In this document: piece after piece, positions 34,749 through 43,621 of the stretch
How the letters are laid out: every line of letters begins with the position of its first letter
How positions within the stretch are numbered: position 1 is the stretch's first letter
Assembly: GCA_022842845.1 (NCBI GenBank)
Contig: JALHOT010000002.1
Span: 186,001 to 250,000 of the forward strand
Direction: 5' to 3'
Source of the DNA: Cyclobacteriaceae bacterium
GTDB taxonomy: Bacteria > Bacteroidota > Bacteroidia > Cytophagales > Cyclobacteriaceae
Length of the DNA stretch: 64,000 nucleotides
Notes under the pieces: model-generated
Told to the model about the DNA's origin: nothing
Databases searched by the model: none
What the model saw: only the letters and a program-made list of their open reading frames with translations
Position numbers and translations under genes: made by a program

Positions 34749-36593
34749 TTATAATACTGGTAAGAGCACTTTATCAATCACGTGGATAACTCCATTCGTT
34801 GCAAGAATATCAAGCGAACTTGTTGCCAGGCCCGCCTGATTGGTACTGCCTGATGCGCCTGTAATTTTTAGTGTTGTTACATTAACATTCACTGATTGCT
34901 CAAGCGTTGCTAAGCCCCCTGCCTTTAGATCTTTGGAGAAAGCACGAGCGCCAACAATGTGGTGCTTCAACACTTTTTCTAAACCATCTAGCCCAATAGC
35001 ATCTACTACACCGTCCAAATTATCTACATTCAACGCTGTGTACAAAGCTCTGAAGGCAGCATCTGTTGGTGCAAACACTGTTAAGTTGGCTGATTCATCA
35101 GAGGCAGCCTCTACCAGTGTGGGTACCAACTGTAGTGCGGCAAGCAATTGTGTAAATTCAGGTTGCGTAGCTTCTGTATTGGCTATCACTATTTGAGCGA
35201 TATTTTGCGATGGTAGCAACAATGTTCTGTTGATTACATGTACCACACCATTGTTAGCTTGTACATCGGTAGCAGTAACCTGAGTTTTACCATTGATGAA
35301 AACACCCGCTGAACCATTGTTGCTCAAGTAGAAGTCTTTGCCCAACAATGTTTCGATGCTGGCACTACCGGATGGCAAACTTGCAGCAAGCACCTCAGTT
35401 GGCAATACATGGTATTTTAAAATATCAGCCAGCGCATCGTTATCGGTAGGCAAGCTTGTAATACCTGCAGCTGTAAATGCTGCATTGTTCGGTGCAAATA
35501 CAGTTAAGTTAGCGTTCGGATCGATCAAGGCATTTAATAAACCCGCTTGTACCACAGCTGCAGTTAAGGTTGAAAAATCTTTGTTAAAATAAGCTGGTTC
35601 TACCACTGTGTTAACAATGGGCAGAATGGAGGGATTCACCAATACCGCATTTACTACGTGTACAATTCCGTTGGTAGCTTCAACGTCTGCAGTAGTAACG
35701 GTGCTGTTCCCGTTTAATACTACACCGCTGCTAACATTGACCTGAATTGGCTCGTTGGCTACTGTGTTTACTGAACCGTTCGTCAATTGGGTAGAGCTAA
35801 CCGCGGCAGATGCCACTACATGATACTCTAAAATTTTTCTTAAAACAGATTCAGGAACTGCGTCAAGGGATGTTTGGCCTATAACACCCAAAAGATTTGT
35901 GAAGGCAGCATTGGTTGGCGCAAATACAGTAAAGGTTCCGGTGCCACTTAAGGTAGTAACCAGGTCGGGGAATTTTACAAGTGCGGCAACCAAAGTTGAT
36001 AAGTTTGGATTGCCCTGCGCTAATTGAACAATGTTTTGAGTTGGAGCCGTTAGTACTTCTAGTACAGCTGCCGGTACTAATACTTCATCGATTACGTGCA
36101 CAACACCATTGGAGGCTTCAACATCTGCGGTCGTTACATTGGTTGAACTATTGATTACTACACCTGCGCTACTTACTGAAACAACAACCGACTCACCGTT
36201 AACGGTAGCATAGCTTTGCGATTGCAGTTGATTGGCCTTAAGCTTTGTTGACGCGATCACATGGTACTCGAGTACATCTCTCAGTATTTCTTGTGGAATT
36301 TCGTCCACACTTTCCAGTTCCAGAAAATTGAGTAGGTCATCAAAGGCTGCATTATCTGGAGCGAAAACTGTAAAGTTACCTGAAGTACTAAGTGTTGTTA
36401 CTAAGTCGGGAAACTTGGTGAGCGCCTGCACAAGAGAGCTGAGGTTTGAATTACCCTGGGCCAATTGCACAATGTTTTGTCTGTTTACTTCATCATCGTC
36501 ATCGCAACTGATGGCTGTAAAAGCCATGAGTAACGTAAGCACAATAATACGCCCTAAAAATAGGCTGCGCGATAAATAGTTGTTGTGTGTCAT
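34749..36593 (-). CDS. Fasciclin (FAS1) repeat lipoprotein
   Basis: 614 residues from the ATG at 36591-36593. The N-terminus is a lipoprotein-like signal (LTLLMAFTAISC) with Cys30 as lipidation site followed by Asp residues. Four FAS1 domains follow (about 40-185, 188-330, 334-460, 465-614), each with the family motifs FTVFAPxNAAF and Y/KHHV plus NGVVHVIDxVL. Domains 1 and 2 share almost identical openings (NIVQLAQGNxNLSxLV), so they look recently duplicated. FAS1 proteins mediate cell-surface adhesion and sometimes polysaccharide binding. An upstream start at 36617 is possible but adds a poor n-region. It is a single gene with its own terminator. Confidence 0.92.
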   Translation of the reverse strand: MTHNNYLSRSLFLGRIIVLTLLMAFTAISCDDDDEVNRQNIVQLAQGNSNLSSLVQALTKFPDLVTTLSTSGNFTVFAPDNAAFDDLLNFLELESVDEIPQEILRDVLEYHVIASTKLKANQLQSQSYATVNGESVVVSVSSAGVVINSSTNVTTADVEASNGVVHVIDEVLVPAAVLEVLTAPTQNIVQLAQGNPNLSTLVAALVKFPDLVTTLSGTGTFTVFAPTNAAFTNLLGVIGQTSLDAVPESVLRKILEYHVVASAAVSSTQLTNGSVNTVANEPIQVNVSSGVVLNGNSTVTTADVEATNGIVHVVNAVLVNPSILPIVNTVVEPAYFNKDFSTLTAAVVQAGLLNALIDPNANLTVFAPNNAAFTAAGITSLPTDNDALADILKYHVLPTEVLAASLPSGSASIETLLGKDFYLSNNGSAGVFINGKTQVTATDVQANNGVVHVINRTLLLPSQNIAQIVIANTEATQPEFTQLLAALQLVPTLVEAASDESANLTVFAPTDAAFRALYTALNVDNLDGVVDAIGLDGLEKVLKHHIVGARAFSKDLKAGGLATLEQSVNVNVTTLKITGASGSTNQAGLATSSLDILATNGVIHVIDKVLLPVL

Positions 36594-36723
36594 AACTTTT
36601 CGTTTAGTTAAAATCACATTTACAACGGAAGATATTTGGTGAAAGCGAGGGTGCTTTCGTGAGCTGTTAATTTTAGGAATTGAATTGTTAAGCGAAGGGC
36701 GTGAACTGCAGATTTTTTGAAAA

Positions 36724-38667
36724 CTATAATTTGGGTTCTTCCTGTTTAAAATCTCCCCTCAAGGCGCGGAATCGCTTTCTCGCTTCAGCTACAAACACAC
36801 TGCCTGGGTATTGGGCCAGCAATTTTTGGTACTGTTCCATGGCCTTTTCTTTTTCGTCCAGATATTTTTCGTAGATCTCGGCTATCATAAAAAAAGCATC
36901 ATCTGCCAGAATATCTTCGGGATACTCTGCCAAAATTTTTTCTAATAATTGCTTAGCTTCTTCTGCTTTGTTCTGCCTTAATTTTATTTGAGCCTCGAGC
37001 CAGTAACAATCGTCTTTGATAGCATAGTTTGTAAATGTGTAATAGCTTGTGTCTTTGGGATCAATGTTGAGCAAAAATTTCTCTTCTTTGGTCATTTCTT
37101 TCGAGGCATTTTGTCCTTGTTGAATCAGGGAAAGTCGAATCAAGGCTTCTTCGAATTTATTTTGTTTCAGCAATAATTCTACTTTGGCAAATTCCCTGAG
37201 GGCAAGACCTGCCGAATCTAAAGCGATGTTTTCTTTTATTCGCATACTTAAGTCCATAGCATCGTTTGCGATTTCACGGGTAGTAGCTTCCTTGAGTATG
37301 TCAAGGTGTTCTTGCGCCAATTGAAAGTCTCCCCGATAATAGGATAGCTTTGCGTTTTTCAATTTTGCCTCATAAGCCAGAGGACTTTCCTTATGTGTTT
37401 TTTCAACTTGTGCATACAGAAGCGCAGATTCCCAGGGTTCTTCCTTTACGATATAAATATCGGCCAGGTCTAATTTTGCCTTAGATTTTAGTTGAACTGA
37501 AGCGTATGGATTTGCGATGAGTTTTGTTAATATACTAATGGCCGTATCTGGTTGTTCTAAGTATTCTGCTTGCATGACTCCAATATTTCTGATGGCTTCG
37601 AGCGCAATGGGTTGTTTCGGATTTTCGTTTATAAAAATTCGATAGGATCGAATTAAGGATTCAACAGAGTCTTTATTGATAGGATATACTTCGCGTAGTC
37701 TCTTCTCTCTTGCCTGGATGTAGCCCAATTGAGCATCGCGGTAATTCTCGCCTGCTGCAAAGTTATTGATCACATATTTATAAATGAGTGCGGCATTTTC
37801 GTAGTCGTTATTACTCAAAGCAACCTTTGCTACCTCCATTGATCTTTCTCCCTGAGTTTTATATCGCCTGTCAAAAGCACGCGCTTGAATAAAAGAACCA
37901 TAAAAATTTTTTTGCTGCATAGTAACCCAAATTAACAGATCGCTATAAACTTGTTGTTCTGGTTCTTCCTGCACTTTTGCGTATAACAGCTTTTCTAATA
38001 ATTCTAATTCTTCCGGCTTGGTAAGTAAAACCTGCAAGACATTTTTTATATACTGACTATTGCCAACATTTTGAGTAGCGTAGTTCAAGTACTCTTCTGT
38101 CATTTTTGTTTTTTCGCCTTTAACACGGTAAAGTGTTGCCAACTCGAGGCAATGCATACCCGGATTATCCAAATCCTTTCTGCTTTGCAACAATGTAATG
38201 ATGGAATAATCAAAGAGAGATCGTGACATAAAATAGTCGCTGATCATTTTGACGCGACCCAGGCTGAGACTGTTTTCAACAATAATATCTCTGAAATACT
38301 TATCCGCTTTCTGTACATCTCCCGAACGCATCATAATACGACCAACATCAAGTCTGTATAGCAATTGCTCAGGTTCTCGCTTCAATAATTTTTTTAAATA
38401 ATCCTGGGCCTCGTTGTATTCGGCCAGGTCGATGAGTGTGTTGATGTAGTTGTTGTGGATAAGTGGAATGTTCTGTGGCTTTTTTGAAAGCTCGCGGTAA
38501 ATTTCTCCGGCCTTCAGTTTTTCGCCTTTTATTAAATATTCGTTAGCAAGTTGAATGTCATTCTGATCTTGACCTATCAGGGACAAAGGAACGAGAAGAG
38601 CAAAACACAATGTGGATTCCCTTATTATTCTTATTATATATATATATATGTAGTTATAATAGGTCAT
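36724..38667 (-). CDS. Secreted tetratricopeptide-repeat protein
   Basis: 647 residues. An odd Tyr/Ile-rich N-terminus (TYYNYIYIYIIRIIRES), partly encoded by a TA microsatellite, leads into a signal sequence (TLCFALLVPLSLIGQ). The remainder is helical TPR-like repeats, clearest at 38-120 and near the C-terminus (AEEAKQLLEKILAEYPEDILADDAFFMIAEIYEKYL, which resembles the outer-membrane lipoprotein BamD or YbgF fold). It probably forms a periplasmic scaffold; no catalytic motif was seen. The only ATG giving a signal peptide is at 38667. It stands alone, with an AT-rich 217-base gap upstream containing DnaA-box-like sequences. Confidence 0.85.
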   Translation of the reverse strand: MTYYNYIYIYIIRIIRESTLCFALLVPLSLIGQDQNDIQLANEYLIKGEKLKAGEIYRELSKKPQNIPLIHNNYINTLIDLAEYNEAQDYLKKLLKREPEQLLYRLDVGRIMMRSGDVQKADKYFRDIIVENSLSLGRVKMISDYFMSRSLFDYSIITLLQSRKDLDNPGMHCLELATLYRVKGEKTKMTEEYLNYATQNVGNSQYIKNVLQVLLTKPEELELLEKLLYAKVQEEPEQQVYSDLLIWVTMQQKNFYGSFIQARAFDRRYKTQGERSMEVAKVALSNNDYENAALIYKYVINNFAAGENYRDAQLGYIQAREKRLREVYPINKDSVESLIRSYRIFINENPKQPIALEAIRNIGVMQAEYLEQPDTAISILTKLIANPYASVQLKSKAKLDLADIYIVKEEPWESALLYAQVEKTHKESPLAYEAKLKNAKLSYYRGDFQLAQEHLDILKEATTREIANDAMDLSMRIKENIALDSAGLALREFAKVELLLKQNKFEEALIRLSLIQQGQNASKEMTKEEKFLLNIDPKDTSYYTFTNYAIKDDCYWLEAQIKLRQNKAEEAKQLLEKILAEYPEDILADDAFFMIAEIYEKYLDEKEKAMEQYQKLLAQYPGSVFVAEARKRFRALRGDFKQEEPKL

Positions 38668-38940
38668 GTGTTTTTGTGGATAACTCGCTACTTATTCTTT
38701 TGCTTATGTTTTGTTGTTGAATTGTGGACTGTAAAGTTTTAATAAATAATAAGTTAGCTCTTTATCAACATCGTGTTAGTACCTTTTATATAAACGCTGT
38801 TGATAGCCTTGAGGTTATTATTGTTGACTATCTTTAAGCTATACACATGGTTTTCTAGAATTCTGAGTTTTAGTCCCAAACGATTTATTTCTGAGTTGTT
38901 TTCCTCAAGTTATTCACAGGAACTTGCCCATTTATCAACA
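38454..38940. other. Cluster of DnaA-box-like sequences in and around an AT-rich gap (candidate origin element)
   Basis: Exact DnaA-box consensus sites (TTATNCACA): 38454-38462 and 38675-38683 on the minus strand (TTATCCACA) and 38910-38918 on the plus strand (TTATTCACA). One-mismatch relatives: TTATCAACA at 38762-38770 and 38932-38940, and CTATACACA at 38839-38847. The gap 38668-38884 has no gene and is AT-rich. Adjacent to it lies a (TA)7 tract. This is the arrangement expected of DnaA-binding DNA with an unwinding element, but function is unproven. Confidence 0.45.
38635..38649. repeat. TA dinucleotide microsatellite in the 5' end of the TPR gene
   Basis: Seven TA units plus one T. The tract encodes the Tyr-Ile alternation in the signal-peptide n-region of the TPR protein; gain or loss of one unit would shift the frame. 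Confidence 0.85.
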
Positions 38941-40549
38941 GAGGCCCCAGTTCCCAGTTGGCTTTAAGGCTAATCTTCATGCCTCCTGTTTCGTCATAGT
39001 AATAGTAGATTAGTTCAGGTTCTATCTTTTTAAAGTAGTTACCATTGTCCCATTGCTTATTATTATTTGAATCGTCAATGAGTCTAAGTGAGTATTCTGC
39101 TGCTGGAAGATTAGAAAAGGTAACTTTCGGAGTATTATAGCTTTCCTGAATTACCTTGCCCTTACTATCCAATAATTGGATGATGTAGTTAGAAGCCTTG
39201 GTATTGGTTTCGACCAACATAACTGACAAAGATTCCTCCGTAAGTAATTTTGGTTTTAGTTCTATTCTCGCTGAGCTGTCATTATCAATACTAATAAAGG
39301 CTGCTTTACCAAAAACGAATTGATCTATTTGTTTAATAGAGACTTTCTTCTCTTGCTTAGGTTTTACAATGACTTTTTTGATGGTTAGTAAATGCTGACT
39401 TGTATCATACCTTATTTCTTCTTTACTAAAAGTGTAAAGTGTAAGAGAGTCAACTTTGTACAACATACTGTCAAGATTTATTGCCTTTAGTGGTTTGCTA
39501 AAAGATACACTTGTTGTGAGCTCTCTTGTTTTGTCAATAATGTTTATAGGATCTATGGTAACGTTGAACTTATCTAGTTTAAGTTGCGGATTGGGTGGGT
39601 TGAATTTTACATATAGTGTTGTGTCTACTTTATTATCAAGACTATCCTTTATGGTGAGTTTGGTAAGCGTACTATCAGTAGTCGTGTGTTTCGGATATAT
39701 TTTGATCGAGGAATTGTCACTACCTCGTTGACTTATAAATGTTATACCATCTCCTTCAATCTTAAATGTATTGAGAGCCTTATTGGTTTTAATGTTAAAA
39801 TAGTTTTGCAGGGGTTTTGCGTTAATGATTAACAGATTTCTGGAATCAAGTGAAATGAGTGGTACACTTGCATTACTCTTACTACTGTCCAGTGTGATAA
39901 GAGCAGACTTGAATCCGTATTTCTCATTTCTTCCATCTACCATCAGGTTCTTGTTTTTATCCTGAAAGGCGTAAATGAAAAATTGAGAGGGCTTTAAGTT
40001 TTCAAAGATGAACTTACCCTTCTCATCTGCCTTGGTTATTATTTCGGCCTTATGCTTAAATATATTGAAGGTGTCATTTTTTTCGTGAAGGGCTACGGTG
40101 ATGTCTTTTAAAACTTTTCCTGACACCAAGTCATAAACGTTACCGCTTAAAGTTAGGGAGTCAAGATAGGACCCTGTTGAGAAAGCAAGTTTCAGGTCTT
40201 TGGCAGAATTTTTTTCGGTTATGTCTTGTACGGCCTCTCTAAAATTAACGGTATACGTGGTGCTGTCCTTCAGGGCTGTTTTAAACTTCAGGATTACTTT
40301 ATTTCTTAGATAGGAAGTTTCTGTTTCTTTAATGGCTGGAGAAATGATGATTTGTTCCTTTGCATTGTTTAGTTGAACTAGCTCGTTAAAAGAGAGTTCT
40401 ATTTGGGTGCCCTTGAAGTTGGTGGCACCATTTGCAGGATTCGACTCTTCAAGCACAGGAGCTGCCTGATCTTTTGGGCCTCCGGTGGGTTGTGTTTGTT
40501 GGGCGCATGAGAAAATGAGTAGAGTGTAGAAGAGTGCTAATTTTTTCAT
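38885..40549 (-). CDS. Ig-like domain lipoprotein, Bacteroidota-conserved
   Basis: 554 residues. A lipoprotein signal is clear (LIFSC, Cys15), followed by the family-typical QPTGGPKDQAAPVLEESNPANGATNF. A bacterial Ig-like (SbsA-type) domain comes next (about 30-115), a carboxypeptidase-regulatory-like beta-sandwich (LSGNVYDLVSGKVLKDITVALHEK, about 135-215), and further beta-rich domains to the end. It is predicted to be anchored in the outer membrane. The function is not established. It overlaps the methyltransferase gene by four bases, so it is the third gene of an mnmG operon; there is no obvious terminator after it. Confidence 0.85.
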   Translation of the reverse strand: MKKLALFYTLLIFSCAQQTQPTGGPKDQAAPVLEESNPANGATNFKGTQIELSFNELVQLNNAKEQIIISPAIKETETSYLRNKVILKFKTALKDSTTYTVNFREAVQDITEKNSAKDLKLAFSTGSYLDSLTLSGNVYDLVSGKVLKDITVALHEKNDTFNIFKHKAEIITKADEKGKFIFENLKPSQFFIYAFQDKNKNLMVDGRNEKYGFKSALITLDSSKSNASVPLISLDSRNLLIINAKPLQNYFNIKTNKALNTFKIEGDGITFISQRGSDNSSIKIYPKHTTTDSTLTKLTIKDSLDNKVDTTLYVKFNPPNPQLKLDKFNVTIDPINIIDKTRELTTSVSFSKPLKAINLDSMLYKVDSLTLYTFSKEEIRYDTSQHLLTIKKVIVKPKQEKKVSIKQIDQFVFGKAAFISIDNDSSARIELKPKLLTEESLSVMLVETNTKASNYIIQLLDSKGKVIQESYNTPKVTFSNLPAAEYSLRLIDDSNNNKQWDNGNYFKKIEPELIYYYYDETGGMKISLKANWELGPLLINGQVPVNNLRKTTQK

Positions 40550-41418
40550 TTTCTAAAAATGTAAATAATGCTTGAATATTCTTGATTTTGTTTAGCAAGT
40601 AGGTTGGATCGTAAGCCGTTGAAAAAAGCTTTTGGGAATCGTAGCAACCCAGTATTCTTATAGGCTTCGCTGAGCAGGCTTACGTAGTATGAATCTAAAA
40701 CCATGGGCATTTTCTTAACTAAATGAAATTGATGGTTCAGCAAAAGTTTCTCCATAGTTTCCTGACTGAAATGCCACAGATGCCTGGGTACATCATATCC
40801 GGCCCAGTGTTCGCGGTAAATGTTTGCATCCAGGCTTTTATAGTTAGGAACGGCTATCAACAATCTTCCATCCTTGGCTAACAGACTATAGATTTTATCC
40901 AGCGTTTTGTTAAGATCAGGAACATGCTCTAAAACGTGCCACATAGAAATGAGAGAAAAATTATGAGTCGCTTCGCTCAGATCTTGATAGACTGTTAGCC
41001 CTTTTGCTTTTGCCAAGTTTCTTGGTTGTTCGCCTGGCTCTATACCAGTGCTATGCCACCCGTCTTCAGCACAAATACTAAGAAAGTCACCCGTGCCACA
41101 GCCAATGTCAAGAAGTTTGCCTTTGGCGGGAAATAGGTTGCGGGCAAGCTTTTTCTTTTGTTTTAGGGTAAAGCTCCTTGCAATCATGTAAAGTTGATTA
41201 ACAAGATTATTAGCCTTCGAAGTGTGGGAAATATATTCTTCACTGAGATAATATTTTCCAAGGTCATGATCTGTTGGTCTGGGATTTGTCATCACCATGC
41301 TACACGTGGAACATTGAACCAGGGAAAACGACTGTTTAGTGACGGTAAAATCTTGGCAAGTCAGAAAAGGTTTGAAGTTAGCCTGACTGCAAACAGGACA
41401 AGTAGTGACGTGTATCAT
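40546..41418 (-). CDS. SAM-dependent methyltransferase with N-terminal zinc ribbon
   Basis: 290 residues. N-terminal Cys pairs (C7/C10 and C36/C39) form a probable zinc finger (CPVC and CSTC). The methyltransferase domain follows: SAM motif I LLDIGCGTGDFL near 104-116, Asp/Glu after beta2 (GIEPGEQ), and LISMWHVLEHVPDLNKTLDKI typical of the Methyltransf_11/23 group. Substrates of zinc-ribbon methyltransferases include O-antigen sugars, lipids and proteins; none is indicated here. Overlaps mnmG and the Ig-like lipoprotein gene by four bases each, so it is translationally coupled within the mnmG operon. Confidence 0.88.
   Translation of the reverse strand: MIHVTTCPVCSQANFKPFLTCQDFTVTKQSFSLVQCSTCSMVMTNPRPTDHDLGKYYLSEEYISHTSKANNLVNQLYMIARSFTLKQKKKLARNLFPAKGKLLDIGCGTGDFLSICAEDGWHSTGIEPGEQPRNLAKAKGLTVYQDLSEATHNFSLISMWHVLEHVPDLNKTLDKIYSLLAKDGRLLIAVPNYKSLDANIYREHWAGYDVPRHLWHFSQETMEKLLLNHQFHLVKKMPMVLDSYYVSLLSEAYKNTGLLRFPKAFFNGLRSNLLAKQNQEYSSIIYIFRK
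41301..41313. promoter_or_regulatory. Partial parS-like site inside the methyltransferase gene
   Basis: TACACGTGGAACA, the exact inverse of the 13-mer at 48404-48416 and 12 of 13 positions of the ParB consensus TGTTCCACGTGGA read in reverse. One half-site is perfect (TGTTCCACGTG) and the other is degenerate. Confidence 0.35.
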
Positions 41419-43280
41419 TTGCCCATGTAAACAGTTAGTACAGAAATATCGGCTGGTGATACACCACTGATTCGGGATGCCTGTCCTATGGTTTCGGGCC
41501 TCACCTTTTTTAGTTTTTCTTTTGCTTCTGATGAAAGGGCCTTCACCCGGTCGTAGTCGAAGTCGACTTTAATTTTATAGTTTTCCAAGGCACCAATTTT
41601 ATCGGCTAGTTTTTGCTCGCGGTCAACATAGCTTTCGTACTTGAGGTTAATTTCTACTTGCTCCAAAATTTCACCTTCGTACTGGTTGAAAGTTTTACCA
41701 AGTTCTTCATTCAAAGATTTAACCTCATCAAAGCCAATGTGTGGTCTTCTGATCAAATTGCTTAAGAGCGATCTTTCGCGAATGGCAGCGCTGCCTACCC
41801 TCTCTAGTCCTTCGTTTACTTCTTCTGGGGAAACCTTGATGGTTGAGAGTTCTGTTGTTAATTTTTCAACCGCCTCCTTTTTATTGAGGAATTGCTGGTA
41901 GCGATCTTCTTTAGCTAATCCTATTTTAAAGCCTGTTTCGGTAAGACGTAAATCAGCATTATCCTGGCGAAGGAGAATTCTATACTCCGCCCTTGAGGTA
42001 AACATACGGTAAGGTTCTTGTGTGCCTTTGTTTACTAGGTCATCGATTAATACACCGATGTAGGCTTCCGATCTTTTTAAGATAAGAGGCTCCTGCTCTT
42101 TAATTTTTAGGTGCGCATTGATACCAGCCATTAAGCCTTGGCAAGCGGCCTCTTCATAACCTGTTGTGCCGTTAATTTGACCCGCAAAGTACAGATTATC
42201 AATGAGTTGAGTCTCTAATGTCATCTTTAATTGCGTAGGTGGAAACCAATCGTACTCAATAGCATATCCAGGACGGAACATGCGTGCATTTTCAAAGCCA
42301 GGAATCTTAGTGAGGGCTTGATATTGAACATCTTCTGGTAAAGAGGTGGAGAATCCGTTGACGTAGATTTCTACTGTGTTCCAGCCTTCTGGCTCTACAA
42401 AGATTTGATGTCGTTCACGTTCAGCAAATCGATTGATCTTGTCCTCAATAGATGGGCAGTACCGGGGTCCGAGGCCTTGAATACGTCCTTGGAACATAGG
42501 ACTCTTATCAAAGCCTTCTTTCAACTTATCATGTACGCTGTCGTTGGTATAGGTTATCCAGCAACTCATTTGTTTCGCTGGTGCTTTGCTTTCCTTCAGA
42601 TATGAGAATTTACCAGGAATCACATCTCCTGGCTGTTCCTCCATTTTAGTGTAATCAAGGCTTCTGCCATCAATGCGTGGTGGTGTACCAGTTTTCATCC
42701 TACCAGATTCAAAGCCTAATGTTCTTAATTGCTCTGTTATTCCTGTTGAAGCCTTTTCGGCACTTCTTCCGCCACCAAAGTTTTTTTCACCAATATGGAT
42801 TAGCCCATTAAGGAAGGTTCCGTTGGTTAGGACGACAGCCTTACAGGGAATATCAATACCCAGTGCGGTTCTTACCCCCACTACCCTTTTATCTTTTACA
42901 ACAATGCCACTGACCATCTCTTGCCAGAAGTCGATGTTAGGTATGGCTTCTAATGCCAGTCTCCATTCTTCTGCAAAGCGCATTCGGTCGTTTTGCGTTC
43001 TGGGGCTCCACATGGCAGGACCTTTAGAGCGATTCAGCATTCTGAACTGAATCATTGACTTGTCGCTGACTATACCCGACAAGCCCCCGAGTGCATCGAT
43101 TTCTCGTACTATTTGCCCTTTGGCAACGCCACCCATGGCAGGATTGCAAGACATTTGTCCTATGGTGGTCATGTTCATTGTTACAAGCATAACCTTAGAA
43201 CCCATATTGGCTGCTGCCGCTGCTGCCTCACAGCCGGCATGGCCTGCGCCCACCACCACTACATCGTATTCTTTAAACAT
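41415..43280 (-). CDS. mnmG: tRNA uridine-5-carboxymethylaminomethyl(34) synthesis enzyme MnmG (GidA)
   Basis: 621 residues from the ATG at 43278-43280 (MFKEYDVVVVGAGHAGCEAA). With MnmE it uses FAD and methylene-tetrahydrofolate to modify the wobble uridine of several tRNAs. FAD motif GAGHAGCEAA, family signature MSCNPAMGGVAKGQIVREIDALGG, C-terminal GIDA-assoc domain (RPHIGFDEVKSLNEEL ... YVDREQKLADKI). Length matches E. coli (629). An upstream in-frame GTG at 43301 is less likely. gidA genes are frequently next to the replication origin in bacteria; here the upstream gap carries parS-like and DnaA-box-like sequences. It is the first gene of a three-gene operon. Confidence 0.96.
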   Translation of the reverse strand: MFKEYDVVVVGAGHAGCEAAAAAANMGSKVMLVTMNMTTIGQMSCNPAMGGVAKGQIVREIDALGGLSGIVSDKSMIQFRMLNRSKGPAMWSPRTQNDRMRFAEEWRLALEAIPNIDFWQEMVSGIVVKDKRVVGVRTALGIDIPCKAVVLTNGTFLNGLIHIGEKNFGGGRSAEKASTGITEQLRTLGFESGRMKTGTPPRIDGRSLDYTKMEEQPGDVIPGKFSYLKESKAPAKQMSCWITYTNDSVHDKLKEGFDKSPMFQGRIQGLGPRYCPSIEDKINRFAERERHQIFVEPEGWNTVEIYVNGFSTSLPEDVQYQALTKIPGFENARMFRPGYAIEYDWFPPTQLKMTLETQLIDNLYFAGQINGTTGYEEAACQGLMAGINAHLKIKEQEPLILKRSEAYIGVLIDDLVNKGTQEPYRMFTSRAEYRILLRQDNADLRLTETGFKIGLAKEDRYQQFLNKKEAVEKLTTELSTIKVSPEEVNEGLERVGSAAIRERSLLSNLIRRPHIGFDEVKSLNEELGKTFNQYEGEILEQVEINLKYESYVDREQKLADKIGALENYKIKVDFDYDRVKALSSEAKEKLKKVRPETIGQASRISGVSPADISVLTVYMGK

Positions 43281-43293
43281 CTCCTTTTTTATA

Positions 43294-43309
43294 TGTTTCA
43301 CGTGGAACT
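43294..43309. promoter_or_regulatory. parS-like ParB site upstream of mnmG
   Basis: TGTTTCACGTGGAACT matches the B. subtilis Spo0J/ParB site TGTTNCACGTGAAACA except near the right end; the left half is perfect. It lies 14 bases upstream of the mnmG start. Confidence 0.55.
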
Positions 43310-43461
43310 ACAGGTTCCACTTGTTATTTCAATTCACTCCAGCATCTATGACCACTATACAGATTCTTCGGAAACATAATCCCTATCTAGGAGGGTATGT
43401 TGGTGAAGAAAAGAACCCATTCTGCCGGTGAGACTTTAATAAACCGAATTGCAGATTTAAG

Positions 43462-43490
43462 TAGTCCACAAATCCACAAGCTTATCCACA
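43462..43490. other. DnaA-box cluster in the mnmG-ybeY intergenic region
   Basis: Three TCCACA cores in one orientation: TAGTCCACA (43462-43470), AAATCCACA (43470-43478) and an exact TTATCCACA (43482-43490). They lie 9 bases before the palindromic parS-like site. The surrounding gene-free stretch, 43281-43621, contains no tRNA or clear terminator; apart from the two parS-like sites and this cluster I see nothing else in it. Confidence 0.5.
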
Positions 43491-43499
43491 ATGTGTTTA

Positions 43500-43513
43500 G
43501 TTCCACGTGGAAC
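43500..43513. promoter_or_regulatory. Perfect palindromic parS-like ParB site
   Basis: GTTCCACGTGGAAC is an exact inverted repeat and equals the core of the ParB binding site known from Pseudomonas. It lies in the gap between mnmG and ybeY. Confidence 0.65.
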
Positions 43514-43621
43514 GGTTAAAATCTTATGCAAAGATACTGTAGTGTGTTGATTTGGATGAAGGGAAGCAAAAGATGGCAAAGGGTGGTCTGGACTTGATGA
43601 AAGAGGAAAAGGGTGATGAGA

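Noticed and set aside
34770-34785. DnaA-box-like TTATCCACG near 34780
   Set aside because: One mismatch, isolated and within the fasciclin coding region, far from the clusters.
43060-43431. 123-residue plus-strand frame at the 5' end of mnmG
   Set aside because: Antisense to mnmG and running through the parS-like site; composition is not protein-like.
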